Shown here one piece after another: positions 26,100 to 34,391 of a DNA stretch of 64,000 nt. Every line of letters begins with the position of its first letter. The stretch's first letter is position 1. The stretch is taken from the NCBI GenBank assembly GCA_904830895.1, contig LR882958.1, positions 800,001-864,000 on the forward strand, read 5' to 3'. Origin of the DNA: Planktothrix rubescens CCAP 1459/22. Its GTDB lineage: Bacteria > Cyanobacteriota > Cyanobacteriia > Cyanobacteriales > Microcoleaceae. The notes below the pieces were generated by a model. That model did no database searches and had not been told where the DNA came from. It saw nothing but the letters and a program-made list of their open reading frames with translations. The position numbers and the translations under genes are program-made.

Positions 26100-29000
26100 C
26101 TACAACGGGGTTTCTTCATCAATAATTGAGTTCCGATCTAATATTAATAGATTTCTGAGTTGATCGGTATCTAAAGCTGTTAACCAATCTTCTCCCGCAC
26201 TAACAACCTGTTCCGCCAACGCTTTTTTACTTTCAATTAAATCATGGATTTTTTCCTCTAAAGTTCCTGTACAAACAAATTTATGGACTTGTACATTTCG
26301 GGTTTGACCAATTCTAAAAACTCGATCTGTCGCTTGATTTTCCACTGCTGGATTCCACCATCGGTCAAAGTGAAAAACATGATTCGCCCGGGTTAAATTT
26401 AAACCTACTCCTCCAGCCTTTAACGATAATATCATAATCGGTGGAGCTTGGGGATCATTTTGAAACCGATCAATCATTTCTTCCCGTTTATTTTTTGAGG
26501 TACTTCCATATAAAAATAATATTTCTCGGTTGAAATAATCTTCTAAATAGGGTTGTAATACTTTTCCCCATTCAGCAAATTGAGTAAAAATTAAAGCCCG
26601 ATCTCCTTCAGCTAAAACCTCATCTAACATTTCCGTCAAACGTTGTAATTTTCCCGAATATTGGGTTTTAATTATATCTGATTTTTTACTATTTTTAACT
26701 TTAGCTTCGATTAAAACCGGATGGTTGCAAAGTTGTTTAAGTTTCACTAATAAAGCTAAAATCATTCCTCGACGTTGAATTCCTTCCGCATCATCAATTT
26801 TTGCCAAGGAGTCATCGACAATTTTTTGATATAGGGTTGCTTGTTCAGTTGTTAAAGGACAAAATACTATATTTTCCTGTTTTTCGGGTAAATCTTGAAT
26901 AATATCCTTATCGGTTTTTAACCGACGTAAAATAAAAGGTTGAACAAGCGATCGCAAAATCTTTAAAGAGTCCGTATCCCCATATTTTTCAATCGGAATT
27001 GCAAACCGTCGTTGAAAAAATAGCCGTTGTCCTAAATACCCTGGATTTAAAAAATCCATAATTGACCACAATTCCGATAGGCGATTTTCTACCGGAGTTC
27101 CAGTTAATGCTATTTTAAACGATGCGTTAATATTTTTAATAGTTTTTGATTGTTTAGCATCGGGATTTTTAATATTTTGGGCTTCATCTAATACCAATCC
27201 TTGCCAAGTTACTCCTTGCAATTCTTTCTGATCTCGGAAGGTTAAGGGATAACTGGTAATCACTAAATTTTTATCTTGAATAACCTTAGCAAAATTATTA
27301 CCTTTGGCGCGTTTATCGCCATGATGAACTATTACATTTAAGGTCGGACTAAACTTTTTAACCTCCCGTTCCCAATTCCCTAAAACCGATGTTGGACAAA
27401 CCAATAAAACCGGATTTTCTAAACTATTTTGTTCTTTTAAATGCAGTAAAAAAGCAATAAATTCTATGGTTTTTCCCAATCCCATATCATCAGCTAAACA
27501 CGCACCTAAACCCCATTGTTCTAGGAAAGATAACCAACCTGCACCTCTAGCTTGATAGGGTCGTAATTCCCCTTTAAAATCTTTAGGATTTGGAATCGGT
27601 TCTAAGTTACGATTATTGGTTAAAGTATTCAATAATTCCTGTAATTTTCCTCCCGCTTCAAAGTTAACAACGGGTAATTTTTCAATCATTTGAGTATCTC
27701 CCGTTGATAACCTTAACGCATCTTCTAAAGAAAGAGTCATTTCATCTTTTCTTTGACTAAAAAATATCTTTGCCGATCTAATATCCGATTCCCGTAACTC
27801 CACCCATTCCCCATTAATTTCTACTAACGGACTTTCCTTAGCAACTAAGCGATCAAATTCCGCTTTAGTCATGGTTTGACCACCAATAGATAATTGCCAT
27901 TTAAAGTTCAATAAACTTTTTAATCCTAATCTTTCATTGGTTTTTAATTTAGGCGTTTCTGCTTTAATACTTAATCCTAATCGACTCGCCCATCCCTCTC
28001 GATTTGCTAAACTCGGAGGTAATATTACCCCTAAACCACTATCAGTAAAACGCCAAGCATAGCTTTTCAAGAATTGATAAGCTTGTAAAGGATTTAAACT
28101 ACAGCTTTGGGGGCGTGCTTGCTGTAAACTGGTTTCAATTACCGGATATAATTTTGAAGCCAATCCTAAGCCTTTTAACAGGGTTTCCTGGGGATGTTTA
28201 ATCGTTCTCCCTCGATAATTAAACGAGTCAACGGGATGATTCCAAACAATATTGGAATTAACAATAAATTCAGGTTGATCAATAGCTTGTAGACAATATT
28301 CTAATTGCCAATTAGGATTATATTCTGTGGGAGGATGTAAATGAAAAGCCGTCGAAAATAGATTAGGTTCAGACAAGGAATATTGTAGGGGAGCAGTCCA
28401 ATTTTTTAAAGTGGTTTCTAAGGATTCTATTTCTATTAATTCGGCATTAATAGTATTTTCCTGTTCCCCCAAACTTTGTAACCATTTCTGCCAAATTGGA
28501 AGTGATAAAATCGCTTTTTTATTAACTTCCTTGGCTACATTTCTCACCTGTTGATCAATCATTACCGATAAAAAATTAATAATAATATCCTGAGCAGATA
28601 GGGGCAAATTAATCGCTAAACTATCACCTGCTATTAACTCCTGATACACTCGACAAACCCTTGGCATTTGTTGGGCAAAACGCAATAATCGAGCTTGATC
28701 AATAGCACTATCAAGAAGCGGTTGCCATTGAGATATAATAGTTTGATCAGATTGTTGAATTAATCCAGGTAAAAATTTAGATCTAGCTAATAAATCCAAA
28801 CTCCAACGAGCAATATGTGACCAAAAACGTAGATCTTCCCCCAGGTCGGAATCAGATGTTATAACGGTATTCAAGGGTAGGGATTGTAAAAATTGAAACG
28901 CTTGTTTAGGATTAAGAGAAATTCCCGTAATTTGCCAAGGATAAAGATAGGATTTAGGAATATTAGTTGTAGCAGAATAAATCGGAGTCAGGTCTCCAGA

Positions 29001-29228
29001 TTCAGAAATATCTGTTGGTAACGCTATAATTTGTTGGGATAGAATATTTGATAACCCCATATTTTTTAACAAGGGTTGAGTCAATAATTCTGTATCATTT
29101 AAAGCAAAGGGATATGGAAAAATTTGTTCTGAAGAAAAGGACTCCGACGGGACTCGCCGCCAGGTTTCTCCCCAGAGGAAAAAACACCCCTTCGACGTCA
29201 TGCACCAACTTCCATGTAAAATTGCCAT
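26100..29228 (-). CDS. SNF2-family DNA helicase/ATPase
   Basis: 1042 residues. The C-terminal half contains all SNF2 motifs: Walker A DDMGLGKT (about residue 580), DEAQ box LDEAQNIKN, TGTPVENRLSELWSI, and the second RecA lobe with GGVGLNLTRANHV, WWNPAVENQATDR and FRIGQTRNV. The N-terminal half matches the bacterial SNF2-associated domain (WVELRESDIR, then LRLSTGDT). It is a dsDNA translocase; bacterial members displace proteins from DNA, and some act in repair or defence. The SWIM-domain gene lies downstream on the same strand across the 23-bp repeat array. Confidence 0.95.
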   Translation of the reverse strand: MAILHGSWCMTSKGCFFLWGETWRRVPSESFSSEQIFPYPFALNDTELLTQPLLKNMGLSNILSQQIIALPTDISESGDLTPIYSATTNIPKSYLYPWQITGISLNPKQAFQFLQSLPLNTVITSDSDLGEDLRFWSHIARWSLDLLARSKFLPGLIQQSDQTIISQWQPLLDSAIDQARLLRFAQQMPRVCRVYQELIAGDSLAINLPLSAQDIIINFLSVMIDQQVRNVAKEVNKKAILSLPIWQKWLQSLGEQENTINAELIEIESLETTLKNWTAPLQYSLSEPNLFSTAFHLHPPTEYNPNWQLEYCLQAIDQPEFIVNSNIVWNHPVDSFNYRGRTIKHPQETLLKGLGLASKLYPVIETSLQQARPQSCSLNPLQAYQFLKSYAWRFTDSGLGVILPPSLANREGWASRLGLSIKAETPKLKTNERLGLKSLLNFKWQLSIGGQTMTKAEFDRLVAKESPLVEINGEWVELRESDIRSAKIFFSQRKDEMTLSLEDALRLSTGDTQMIEKLPVVNFEAGGKLQELLNTLTNNRNLEPIPNPKDFKGELRPYQARGAGWLSFLEQWGLGACLADDMGLGKTIEFIAFLLHLKEQNSLENPVLLVCPTSVLGNWEREVKKFSPTLNVIVHHGDKRAKGNNFAKVIQDKNLVITSYPLTFRDQKELQGVTWQGLVLDEAQNIKNPDAKQSKTIKNINASFKIALTGTPVENRLSELWSIMDFLNPGYLGQRLFFQRRFAIPIEKYGDTDSLKILRSLVQPFILRRLKTDKDIIQDLPEKQENIVFCPLTTEQATLYQKIVDDSLAKIDDAEGIQRRGMILALLVKLKQLCNHPVLIEAKVKNSKKSDIIKTQYSGKLQRLTEMLDEVLAEGDRALIFTQFAEWGKVLQPYLEDYFNREILFLYGSTSKNKREEMIDRFQNDPQAPPIMILSLKAGGVGLNLTRANHVFHFDRWWNPAVENQATDRVFRIGQTRNVQVHKFVCTGTLEEKIHDLIESKKALAEQVVSAGEDWLTALDTDQLRNLLILDRNSIIDEETPL

Positions 29229-29370
29229 ATTGATCAGATTGTGATTGGAAAAAATATTGGGTTTTCTTGCGTTAACCCAACCGACGAGAAAAGATTGGAA
29301 AAATAGCCTTATTGCTAAACCACCAATATCAAACCCTAAATAATTTTAGTTTAAATATCCCTAAAAAAAT

Positions 29371-29628
29371 ATGAAAGCCTCGGAAACCAAGCTACAAAAG
29401 ATTTTAGAAGGAACCCAACAATATCTCGTTCCCCTATTTCAACGTTTCTATAGCTGGGAACGTCAACAATGGGAAAATTTATGGGACGATCTGATAGATT
29501 TGACAGAACAGGAAACAATGAGACCTCATTTTATGGGTTCTATTGTGACTATGCAAACGGTTTCTGTCCCGGAAGGAGTGTCTAAATATTTATTAATTGA
29601 TGGACAACAAAGACTGATAACTATATAG
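29371..29628 (+). pseudogene. Truncated DUF262 (GmrS-like) N-terminal fragment
   Basis: 85 residues. VPLFQRFYSWERQQWENLWDD and the nucleotide-binding motif DGQQRL are hallmarks of DUF262, the N-terminal domain of GmrSD-type restriction enzymes and related defence proteins, usually several hundred residues long. Here the frame stops just after DGQQRLITI, so only the N-terminus remains. It stands first in a row of broken accessory genes up to about 30.6 kb. No intact remainder is found downstream. Confidence 0.75.
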
Positions 29629-29841
29629 TAAAAGATTCTTAATAGGTAATGTTTAAGCTCTTTAATGTTAGCATAAATAGATGGAGCGCGTGAAGCGAAA
29701 CTATCCCGAATCCCAAAGCGCTTAGGCTCCACCAGCCGCAGGCATCGCCCCTAAAAACTCAACTACTAACCAATAGCATTAGCCAAACTCTAATCCCTCG
29801 ATAGTTGCTATAATATCCTTAACAAATAACTCAATAAATGT

Positions 29842-30143
29842 ATGAAAATTAGAGCGATCATTCATCCATCAGCAGAAGGTGGCTATTGGGAAGAAGTTCC
29901 AGCACTTCCCGGCTGTATTACTGAAGGAGAAACCAAGGTTGGGTTTTAAAAAGAATTACTGGAAGTCATTATATCTATGAAAACCCATAATTAGAACAAA
30001 TTTTGTCAATTCCTGTTCACCGCAATCAAGATTTGAAAGTTGGAACCTTGAGAGCTTTAATGAAAATAGCCGAGCTATCTGAGGAAGATTTACTCTGTCC
30101 GAACGAACCCTTACAACTCAAAAAGCAAGAAATAATACCATGA
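29842..30143 (+). pseudogene. HicBA remnant: HicB N-terminus fused to HicA C-terminus by deletion
   Basis: The frame from 29842 gives MKIRAIIHPSAEGGYWEEV and PALPGCITEGET, a typical HicB antitoxin N-terminus, then hits a stop. A second frame follows directly with the HicA toxin C-terminus: KRITGSHYIYENP, an internal stop, then IPVHRNQDLKVGTLRAL and a final acidic tail ending at 30143. The HicA region keeps the SH of the catalytic GSH but lacks its start. A deletion has joined the two genes, so neither product is functional. Coordinates cover both parts. Confidence 0.65.
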
Positions 30144-30385
30144 TTACCCTAAATATAGATGACATTCAACACAATTTATCAGGATTTATCAAACTGATTC
30201 AAGAAGGTAATAGCTTGATCATTACTCAAGCTGATCAACCTATTGCTGAAATCAAACCAATACTAACAAAACCACCTCAAAAAGAACGCCGTCCTATTGG
30301 TTTATGTGAGGGTGAATTTGTTGTACCTGATGATTTTAATGATCCCCTCCCTGGAGAAATTATTAAATTATTTGAAAATCCATGA
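30140..30385 (+). CDS. Phd/YefM-type antitoxin
   Basis: 81 residues. MITLNIDDIQHNLSGFIKLI, followed by LIITQADQPIAEIKPI, is the Phd/YefM-like N-terminal DNA-binding fold. The C-terminal tail (FVVPDDFNDPLPGEIIKLF) is the toxin-binding part seen in VapB/Phd antitoxins next to PIN toxins. The gene looks complete. Its stop overlaps the ATG of the following PIN gene by 4 bp. Because the toxin partner is truncated, this may be an orphaned antitoxin. Confidence 0.8.
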   Translation: MITLNIDDIQHNLSGFIKLIQEGNSLIITQADQPIAEIKPILTKPPQKERRPIGLCEGEFVVPDDFNDPLPGEIIKLFENP

Positions 30386-30555
30386 AAATTCTGTTAGATA
30401 CTCATATATTTCTGTGGCTTATTACTAATAATAAACGACTTTACCCAAAAATTTGTGATGCTATTAGCAATCAAGATAACGAAATTTATCTCAGTGTAGT
30501 TTCTGTTTGGGAAGCTTGGACTGTGAATTCTCCCCGGATAAATGTCTTCTGGTAA
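30382..30555 (+). pseudogene. Truncated VapC-type PIN toxin
   Basis: 57 residues beginning MKILLDTHIFLWLI, with the first catalytic Asp in LLDTH, and reaching VVSVWEA, with the conserved Glu. The frame then diverges into WTVNSPRINVFW and stops. In another frame just after, SSGKLPLI reads like the expected continuation of a normal toxin (usually ~125-130 residues), so a small insertion or replacement followed by a deletion broke the gene. The rest of the PIN domain is absent. Confidence 0.75.
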
Positions 30556-30662
30556 ACTACCTCTAATTATAAAATAAATTTTATTTTTCTAATATAACAG
30601 GTTCTATGGGAAAATTATAACTGTGTAATATTTTATTTATTGACTGGTTACTGGTGAGAGTT

Positions 30663-31343
30663 ATGAACAAGACTTTATTGATTGCTGGAACGGATACAAA
30701 TGTGGGGAAAACAGTATTAACAACGGCGTTAATTTCCTATTGGCAAACCTATTATTTATCTCGAACTTTAGGGGTATTTAAACCGATTCAAACGGGAGAG
30801 GGCGATCGGGAATTATATACTCAACTTTTTGATTTAGGTCAGTCGATTGAAGACATTAATCCTTTGCATTTTAAAGCCCCTCTTGCTCCTCCAATTGCAG
30901 CCGAACTGGAAGGAAAAATAGTCGATTTAAAGTTAGTTTGGTCGCATTTTTGTCAGTTGCAAGAGCGTCGGGATTTTGTATTAATAGAAGGGTTGGGGGG
31001 GTTGGGTTCTCCAGTGACTCATGAATTAATAGTTGCTGATTTGGCACGGGATTGGCATTTACCGACTATTTTAGTGGTTCCGGTTCGTTTAGGTGCGATC
31101 GCTCAGGCGGTGGCTAATGTGGCTTTAGCTCGACAAACGGGGGTATTTCTGAAAGGTTTGGTCTTAAATTGTGTCGAACCTGTTTCTGAACAGGATATTG
31201 AAAATTGGACTCCTACCCATCTGATAGAATCTTTAACCCAAATTCCAATTTTAGGAATTTTACCCCATCTTGATACACCAACGGATCGAGAAAAATTGAC
31301 TCAAATTGCTGCAAATTTAGACATAGAAACTATTTTTAATTAA
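30663..31343 (+). CDS. bioD: ATP-dependent dethiobiotin synthetase
   Basis: 226 residues starting MNKTLLIAGTDTNVGKT, with the Walker-A-like P-loop typical of BioD, then GVFKPIQTGEGD and the second-lobe LIEGLGGLGSP. It closes the ureido ring of 7,8-diaminopelargonate using CO2 and ATP, the penultimate step of biotin synthesis. The ATG at 30663 is preferred over a GTG three codons upstream. No other bio gene is nearby. Confidence 0.92.
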   Translation: MNKTLLIAGTDTNVGKTVLTTALISYWQTYYLSRTLGVFKPIQTGEGDRELYTQLFDLGQSIEDINPLHFKAPLAPPIAAELEGKIVDLKLVWSHFCQLQERRDFVLIEGLGGLGSPVTHELIVADLARDWHLPTILVVPVRLGAIAQAVANVALARQTGVFLKGLVLNCVEPVSEQDIENWTPTHLIESLTQIPILGILPHLDTPTDREKLTQIAANLDIETIFN

Positions 31344-31352
31344 TCACAAAGA

Positions 31353-31522
31353 TGTAGGGGCGGGTTCTGTAATAATTTATGTTCAGCACAAATAATCTGA
31401 AAAACCCGCCCAAACCCAGCATTGATTTTCAGTTAATCTGGAATTTTATTGGACAATAGTTGGGGCGGGTTTAAGTAGGTTATTTGTGCAGATTAAAGAT
31501 TAATTCGGAACCCGCCCCTACA
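31353..31522. repeat. 170-bp MITE-like element with 15-bp inverted termini
   Basis: The ends are TGTAGGGGCGGGTTC and GAACCCGCCCCTACA, perfect inverted repeats. Internal complementary stretches (ACCCGCCC / GGGCGGGT) extend the folding. It lies between bioD and the amidohydrolase gene and carries no gene. Similar GC-rich palindromes are common in filamentous cyanobacteria. Confidence 0.8.
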
Positions 31523-31589
31523 AACATTAAAATAATGTTATAATTAATTTTAGATCCTTAAATAGATTTTTCAGATTTTCTGCACACCG

Positions 31590-32825
31590 ATGGTTTCTAC
31601 AATTCCCAGCTTAAATTCAGTCAATAACTCACAACTGCGACTAGATATCCGTAACTTACAGCCGCAGTTAATCGAATGGCGTCGCCACTTACATCAGTAT
31701 CCTGAATTGGGATTTAAGGAAACCTTAACGGCGGAATTTGTTGCCGAAAAACTGAAAAAATGGGGAATTGAGCATGAAACCGGAATTGCTAAAACCGGAA
31801 TTGTGGCTATTATTGATAGTGGAAAACCCGGGCCAGTTTTAGCGATTCGCGCCGATTTAGACGCCTTACCAATTCAAGAAGAAAATGATGTTTCTTATAA
31901 ATCTCAACATCAGGGAATTATGCACGCCTGCGGCCATGATGGTCATACGGCGATTGCTTTAGGAACTGCCTATTATTTAGCCCATCATCGCCATAGTTTT
32001 CAAGGGTTAGTTAAAATTATTTTTCAACCCGCCGAAGAAGGGCCGGGGGGTGCTAAACCGATGATTGAAGCGGGGGTTTTAAAGAACCCTAATGTTGATG
32101 CTTTGATTGGACTCCACCTATGGAATAATTTACCCTTGGGAACTATTGGAGTCCGTAGTGGCGGGTTAATGGCGGCGGTAGAAAAATTTCAATGTACAAT
32201 CTATGGAAAGGGCGGACATGGTGCGATTCCCCATCAAACTATTGATTCCATTGTGGTTGCTTCCCATATTGTTTTAGCCTTACAAACTATTGTTTCTCGG
32301 AATGTTAATCCCTTAGATGCAGCCGTTGTTAGTGTGGGTTCCCTTCATGCTGGAAATACCGATAATGTGATTGCGGATAGTGCTAAAATGTTGGGAACAG
32401 TGCGCTATTTTAATCCTAGCTATAAAGGGTTTTTTGGGAGTCGAGTTGAACAAATTATTGCCGGGGTTTGCCAAAGTCATGGGGCGAGTTATGAACTTAA
32501 TTATGCCTCTTTATATCCTCCGGTGATTAATGATAAACGGATTACGGAGTTGGTACAAAGTGTGGCGGAAACTTTAGTTGAAACTCCCGCCGGAGTTGTG
32601 CCAGAATGCCAAACCATGGCGGCGGAAGATATTGCCTATTTTCTCCAAGAAGTTCCCGGTTGTTATTTCTTTTTGGGTTCGGCAAATGTGGATAAAAATT
32701 TGGATTTTCCCCATCATCATCCCCGTTTTGATTTTGATGAAACTGTCTTAGCAATGGGTGTGGAAATGTTTGTGCGCTGTGTGGAAAAATTCTGCGTTGG
32801 TAATCATTTAACAGTTAACAGCTAG
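31590..32825 (+). CDS. M20-family amidohydrolase (N-acyl-amino-acid type)
   Basis: 411 residues of the M20D fold. Metal ligands appear in HACGHDGHT (about 110-118), the catalytic pair in FQPAEEGPGGAKPMIEAG, and a final metal ligand in PHHHPRFDFDE near the C-terminus. A lid/dimerisation domain lies between (CTIYGKGGHGAIPHQTIDS). Family members remove acyl groups from N-acyl amino acids or indole conjugates. The natural substrate is not predictable. Confidence 0.92.
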   Translation: MVSTIPSLNSVNNSQLRLDIRNLQPQLIEWRRHLHQYPELGFKETLTAEFVAEKLKKWGIEHETGIAKTGIVAIIDSGKPGPVLAIRADLDALPIQEENDVSYKSQHQGIMHACGHDGHTAIALGTAYYLAHHRHSFQGLVKIIFQPAEEGPGGAKPMIEAGVLKNPNVDALIGLHLWNNLPLGTIGVRSGGLMAAVEKFQCTIYGKGGHGAIPHQTIDSIVVASHIVLALQTIVSRNVNPLDAAVVSVGSLHAGNTDNVIADSAKMLGTVRYFNPSYKGFFGSRVEQIIAGVCQSHGASYELNYASLYPPVINDKRITELVQSVAETLVETPAGVVPECQTMAAEDIAYFLQEVPGCYFFLGSANVDKNLDFPHHHPRFDFDETVLAMGVEMFVRCVEKFCVGNHLTVNS

Positions 32826-32884
32826 TAGAGACGCGCCATGGCACGTCTCTACTTATATAGAGACGCGCCATGGCACGTCTCTAC
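32825..32884. repeat. Two copies of a GTAGAGACG palindrome
   Basis: Two adjacent near-palindromes with arms GTAGAGACGCGCC and GGCACGTCTCTAC, at 32825-32852 and 32858-32884, separated by TTATA. A related sequence (ACAGACGCGCTCTTGGCACG) occurs near 60133. It is probably a small mobile or transcription-terminating palindrome. Confidence 0.75.
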
Positions 32885-32887
32885 TTA

Positions 32888-33034
32888 TATAGCAACCGTC
32901 AAGGCAGTTAGGATACCAGACGGATTTTAGAACCCAGACGGTGAAGTATTTTCCCCCCAAGCCCCCCGTGCACGGGGGGTTTGGGGGGGCTGTTCCCAGA
33001 TCCGGCGTTCCCAGATCCGGCGTTCCCTGCTATA
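32888..33034 (+). repeat. Dispersed TATAGCA-ended element, copy C
   Basis: Runs from TATAGCAACCGTCAAGGCAG to TTCCCTGCTATA, with inverted TATAGCA/TGCTATA ends. Inside are CCAGACGGTGAAGTATTTTC and a G/C palindrome around CCCCCCGTGCACGGGGGG, then two tandem TTCCCAGATCCGGCG units. It is a longer version of the copy at 43.6 kb, in the same orientation. Confidence 0.75.
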
Positions 33035-33040
33035 ACTGAA

Positions 33041-33556
33041 TTATTGGCAAAACTCAAATTTAGCAAGGTCTTTGGGTAAGGATGGAGCATAGGGAACTTT
33101 GACCCCTTTGGGTGCTAAAATACCAATTCCATAAACACATCCATCTTTGCGGCTACAACTGGTCATATTAAGATTAAGTTCATAAATATTAGCAGCCGGA
33201 GGTTTAAATGGCATCACAGATAAAGTATCTTTTTCTGATTGTAAAACCTTCCCATCCAGGGTTTTAATACTTAAATTTACATCGGTACAATTTTCGTCAC
33301 AATAGCCAACAAATAAATATTCTATCGCAGGATCAAGTCTAATGGTTAGAGGAGCATTCGCCTTCGCCGGCCCCTTACGGACAATCGGCCAAAATGCCAA
33401 TTCAAAACCGTCTCTCCCCGCATCCTTAACTACTTCTTTGAGTTTACAAACGACTGTTTTCTCATCTGCGGTGAGTTCCCTAGCAACCGCAGTCCCCAGG
33501 AACACTGTACCCAACAAAAGCGCAAATCCAGGCAAGATAAAATGTTTGCTGTTCAT
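33041..33556 (-). CDS. Secreted protein of unknown family
   Basis: 171 residues starting MNSKHFILPG, with a signal peptide ending near AVARE (about residue 27). The mature part has four or more cysteines (for example VGYCDENCTD and MTSCSRKDGC), suggesting disulfides in the periplasm, and an extended beta-type pattern. An upstream in-frame start at 33589 would add 11 residues before the signal peptide and is unlikely. I recognise no known family. Confidence 0.7.
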   Translation of the reverse strand: MNSKHFILPGFALLLGTVFLGTAVARELTADEKTVVCKLKEVVKDAGRDGFELAFWPIVRKGPAKANAPLTIRLDPAIEYLFVGYCDENCTDVNLSIKTLDGKVLQSEKDTLSVMPFKPPAANIYELNLNMTSCSRKDGCVYGIGILAPKGVKVPYAPSLPKDLAKFEFCQ

Positions 33557-33612
33557 CGATAATTTTTGGGAAGGGATGGTATGTCGCAAAATTGAAAATA
33601 CTCAGGAGGATA

Positions 33613-34239
33613 TCATACTTTGGCACAATTGTTACTGGCATTATGGGCTTTTAAATCATCTATCGTAAATAGACTCTGAAATTCTAAGCCTTCCTGCTGA
33701 TAGAGTTCCCCGCCCCCCTGTTGTCTGTCTACTAAAGCGATAATATGATGGGCCTGATATCCCGCATCCTGTAGGCGTTTGACCGCTTTCATTGCCGATT
33801 GTCCCGTAGTCACCACATCCTCAAGGACTACCACCTGGGCGTCAGGGGGTAAAGTTGGCCCCTCAATATAGGCCTGGGTTCCATGTCCTTTGGCTTCCTT
33901 GCGAACAATTAAGGCAAAAACTGGCCGATTTTGATAGGCAGAAACCACACTCACCGCCGAAACCATCGGGTCAGCACCGAGGGTTAATCCGGCCACCGCT
34001 TGGGTATCTTCGGGTAACATTGCTAATAATAAACGGCCAATAGCCAAAGCTCCATGGGGATGCAAAGTGACTTGTTTACCATTAATATAGTAGGAACTCT
34101 GTTGACCGGAAGAAAGTACAAAATCTCCTTCTTTATAGGCGAATTGACAAAATAAATCCAGTAGCCAATGGCGCAGGGTTGCTAAGTCCGTTGTGGCGAC
34201 AGACTCATTCAGAATTACCGGATGTTGATGTTGATCCAT
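33613..34239 (-). CDS. pyrE: Orotate phosphoribosyltransferase
   Basis: 208 residues. The PRPP-binding signature VVVLEDVVTTGQSAMKAVKR is at about 130-149, and the N-terminal FVLSSGQQSSYYINGKQV and the middle AGLTLGADPMVSAVS, ALIVRKEAKGHGTQ match PyrE. It converts orotate and PRPP to OMP in pyrimidine synthesis. Normal length, nothing unusual. Confidence 0.96.
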   Translation of the reverse strand: MDQHQHPVILNESVATTDLATLRHWLLDLFCQFAYKEGDFVLSSGQQSSYYINGKQVTLHPHGALAIGRLLLAMLPEDTQAVAGLTLGADPMVSAVSVVSAYQNRPVFALIVRKEAKGHGTQAYIEGPTLPPDAQVVVLEDVVTTGQSAMKAVKRLQDAGYQAHHIIALVDRQQGGGELYQQEGLEFQSLFTIDDLKAHNASNNCAKV

Positions 34240-34391
34240 TGATGATTAGACGGGATTGAGTGCATTTTCTTAGTTTACTATAGAAATTGATGAATTTATA
34301 AAGATTTATAATTTATTATCAAAATTAAGAGTTGCTATTTAGGAAAAACTGGCCTAGGATAGAGACAGGTTTCTCTGGATAGGTTAGAAAT

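Noticed and set aside
34240-34391. Search for a TpsB-type transporter gene next to the FHA-type gene
   Set aside because: None of the neighbouring genes has a POTRA/beta-barrel TpsB pattern; the partner must be elsewhere.
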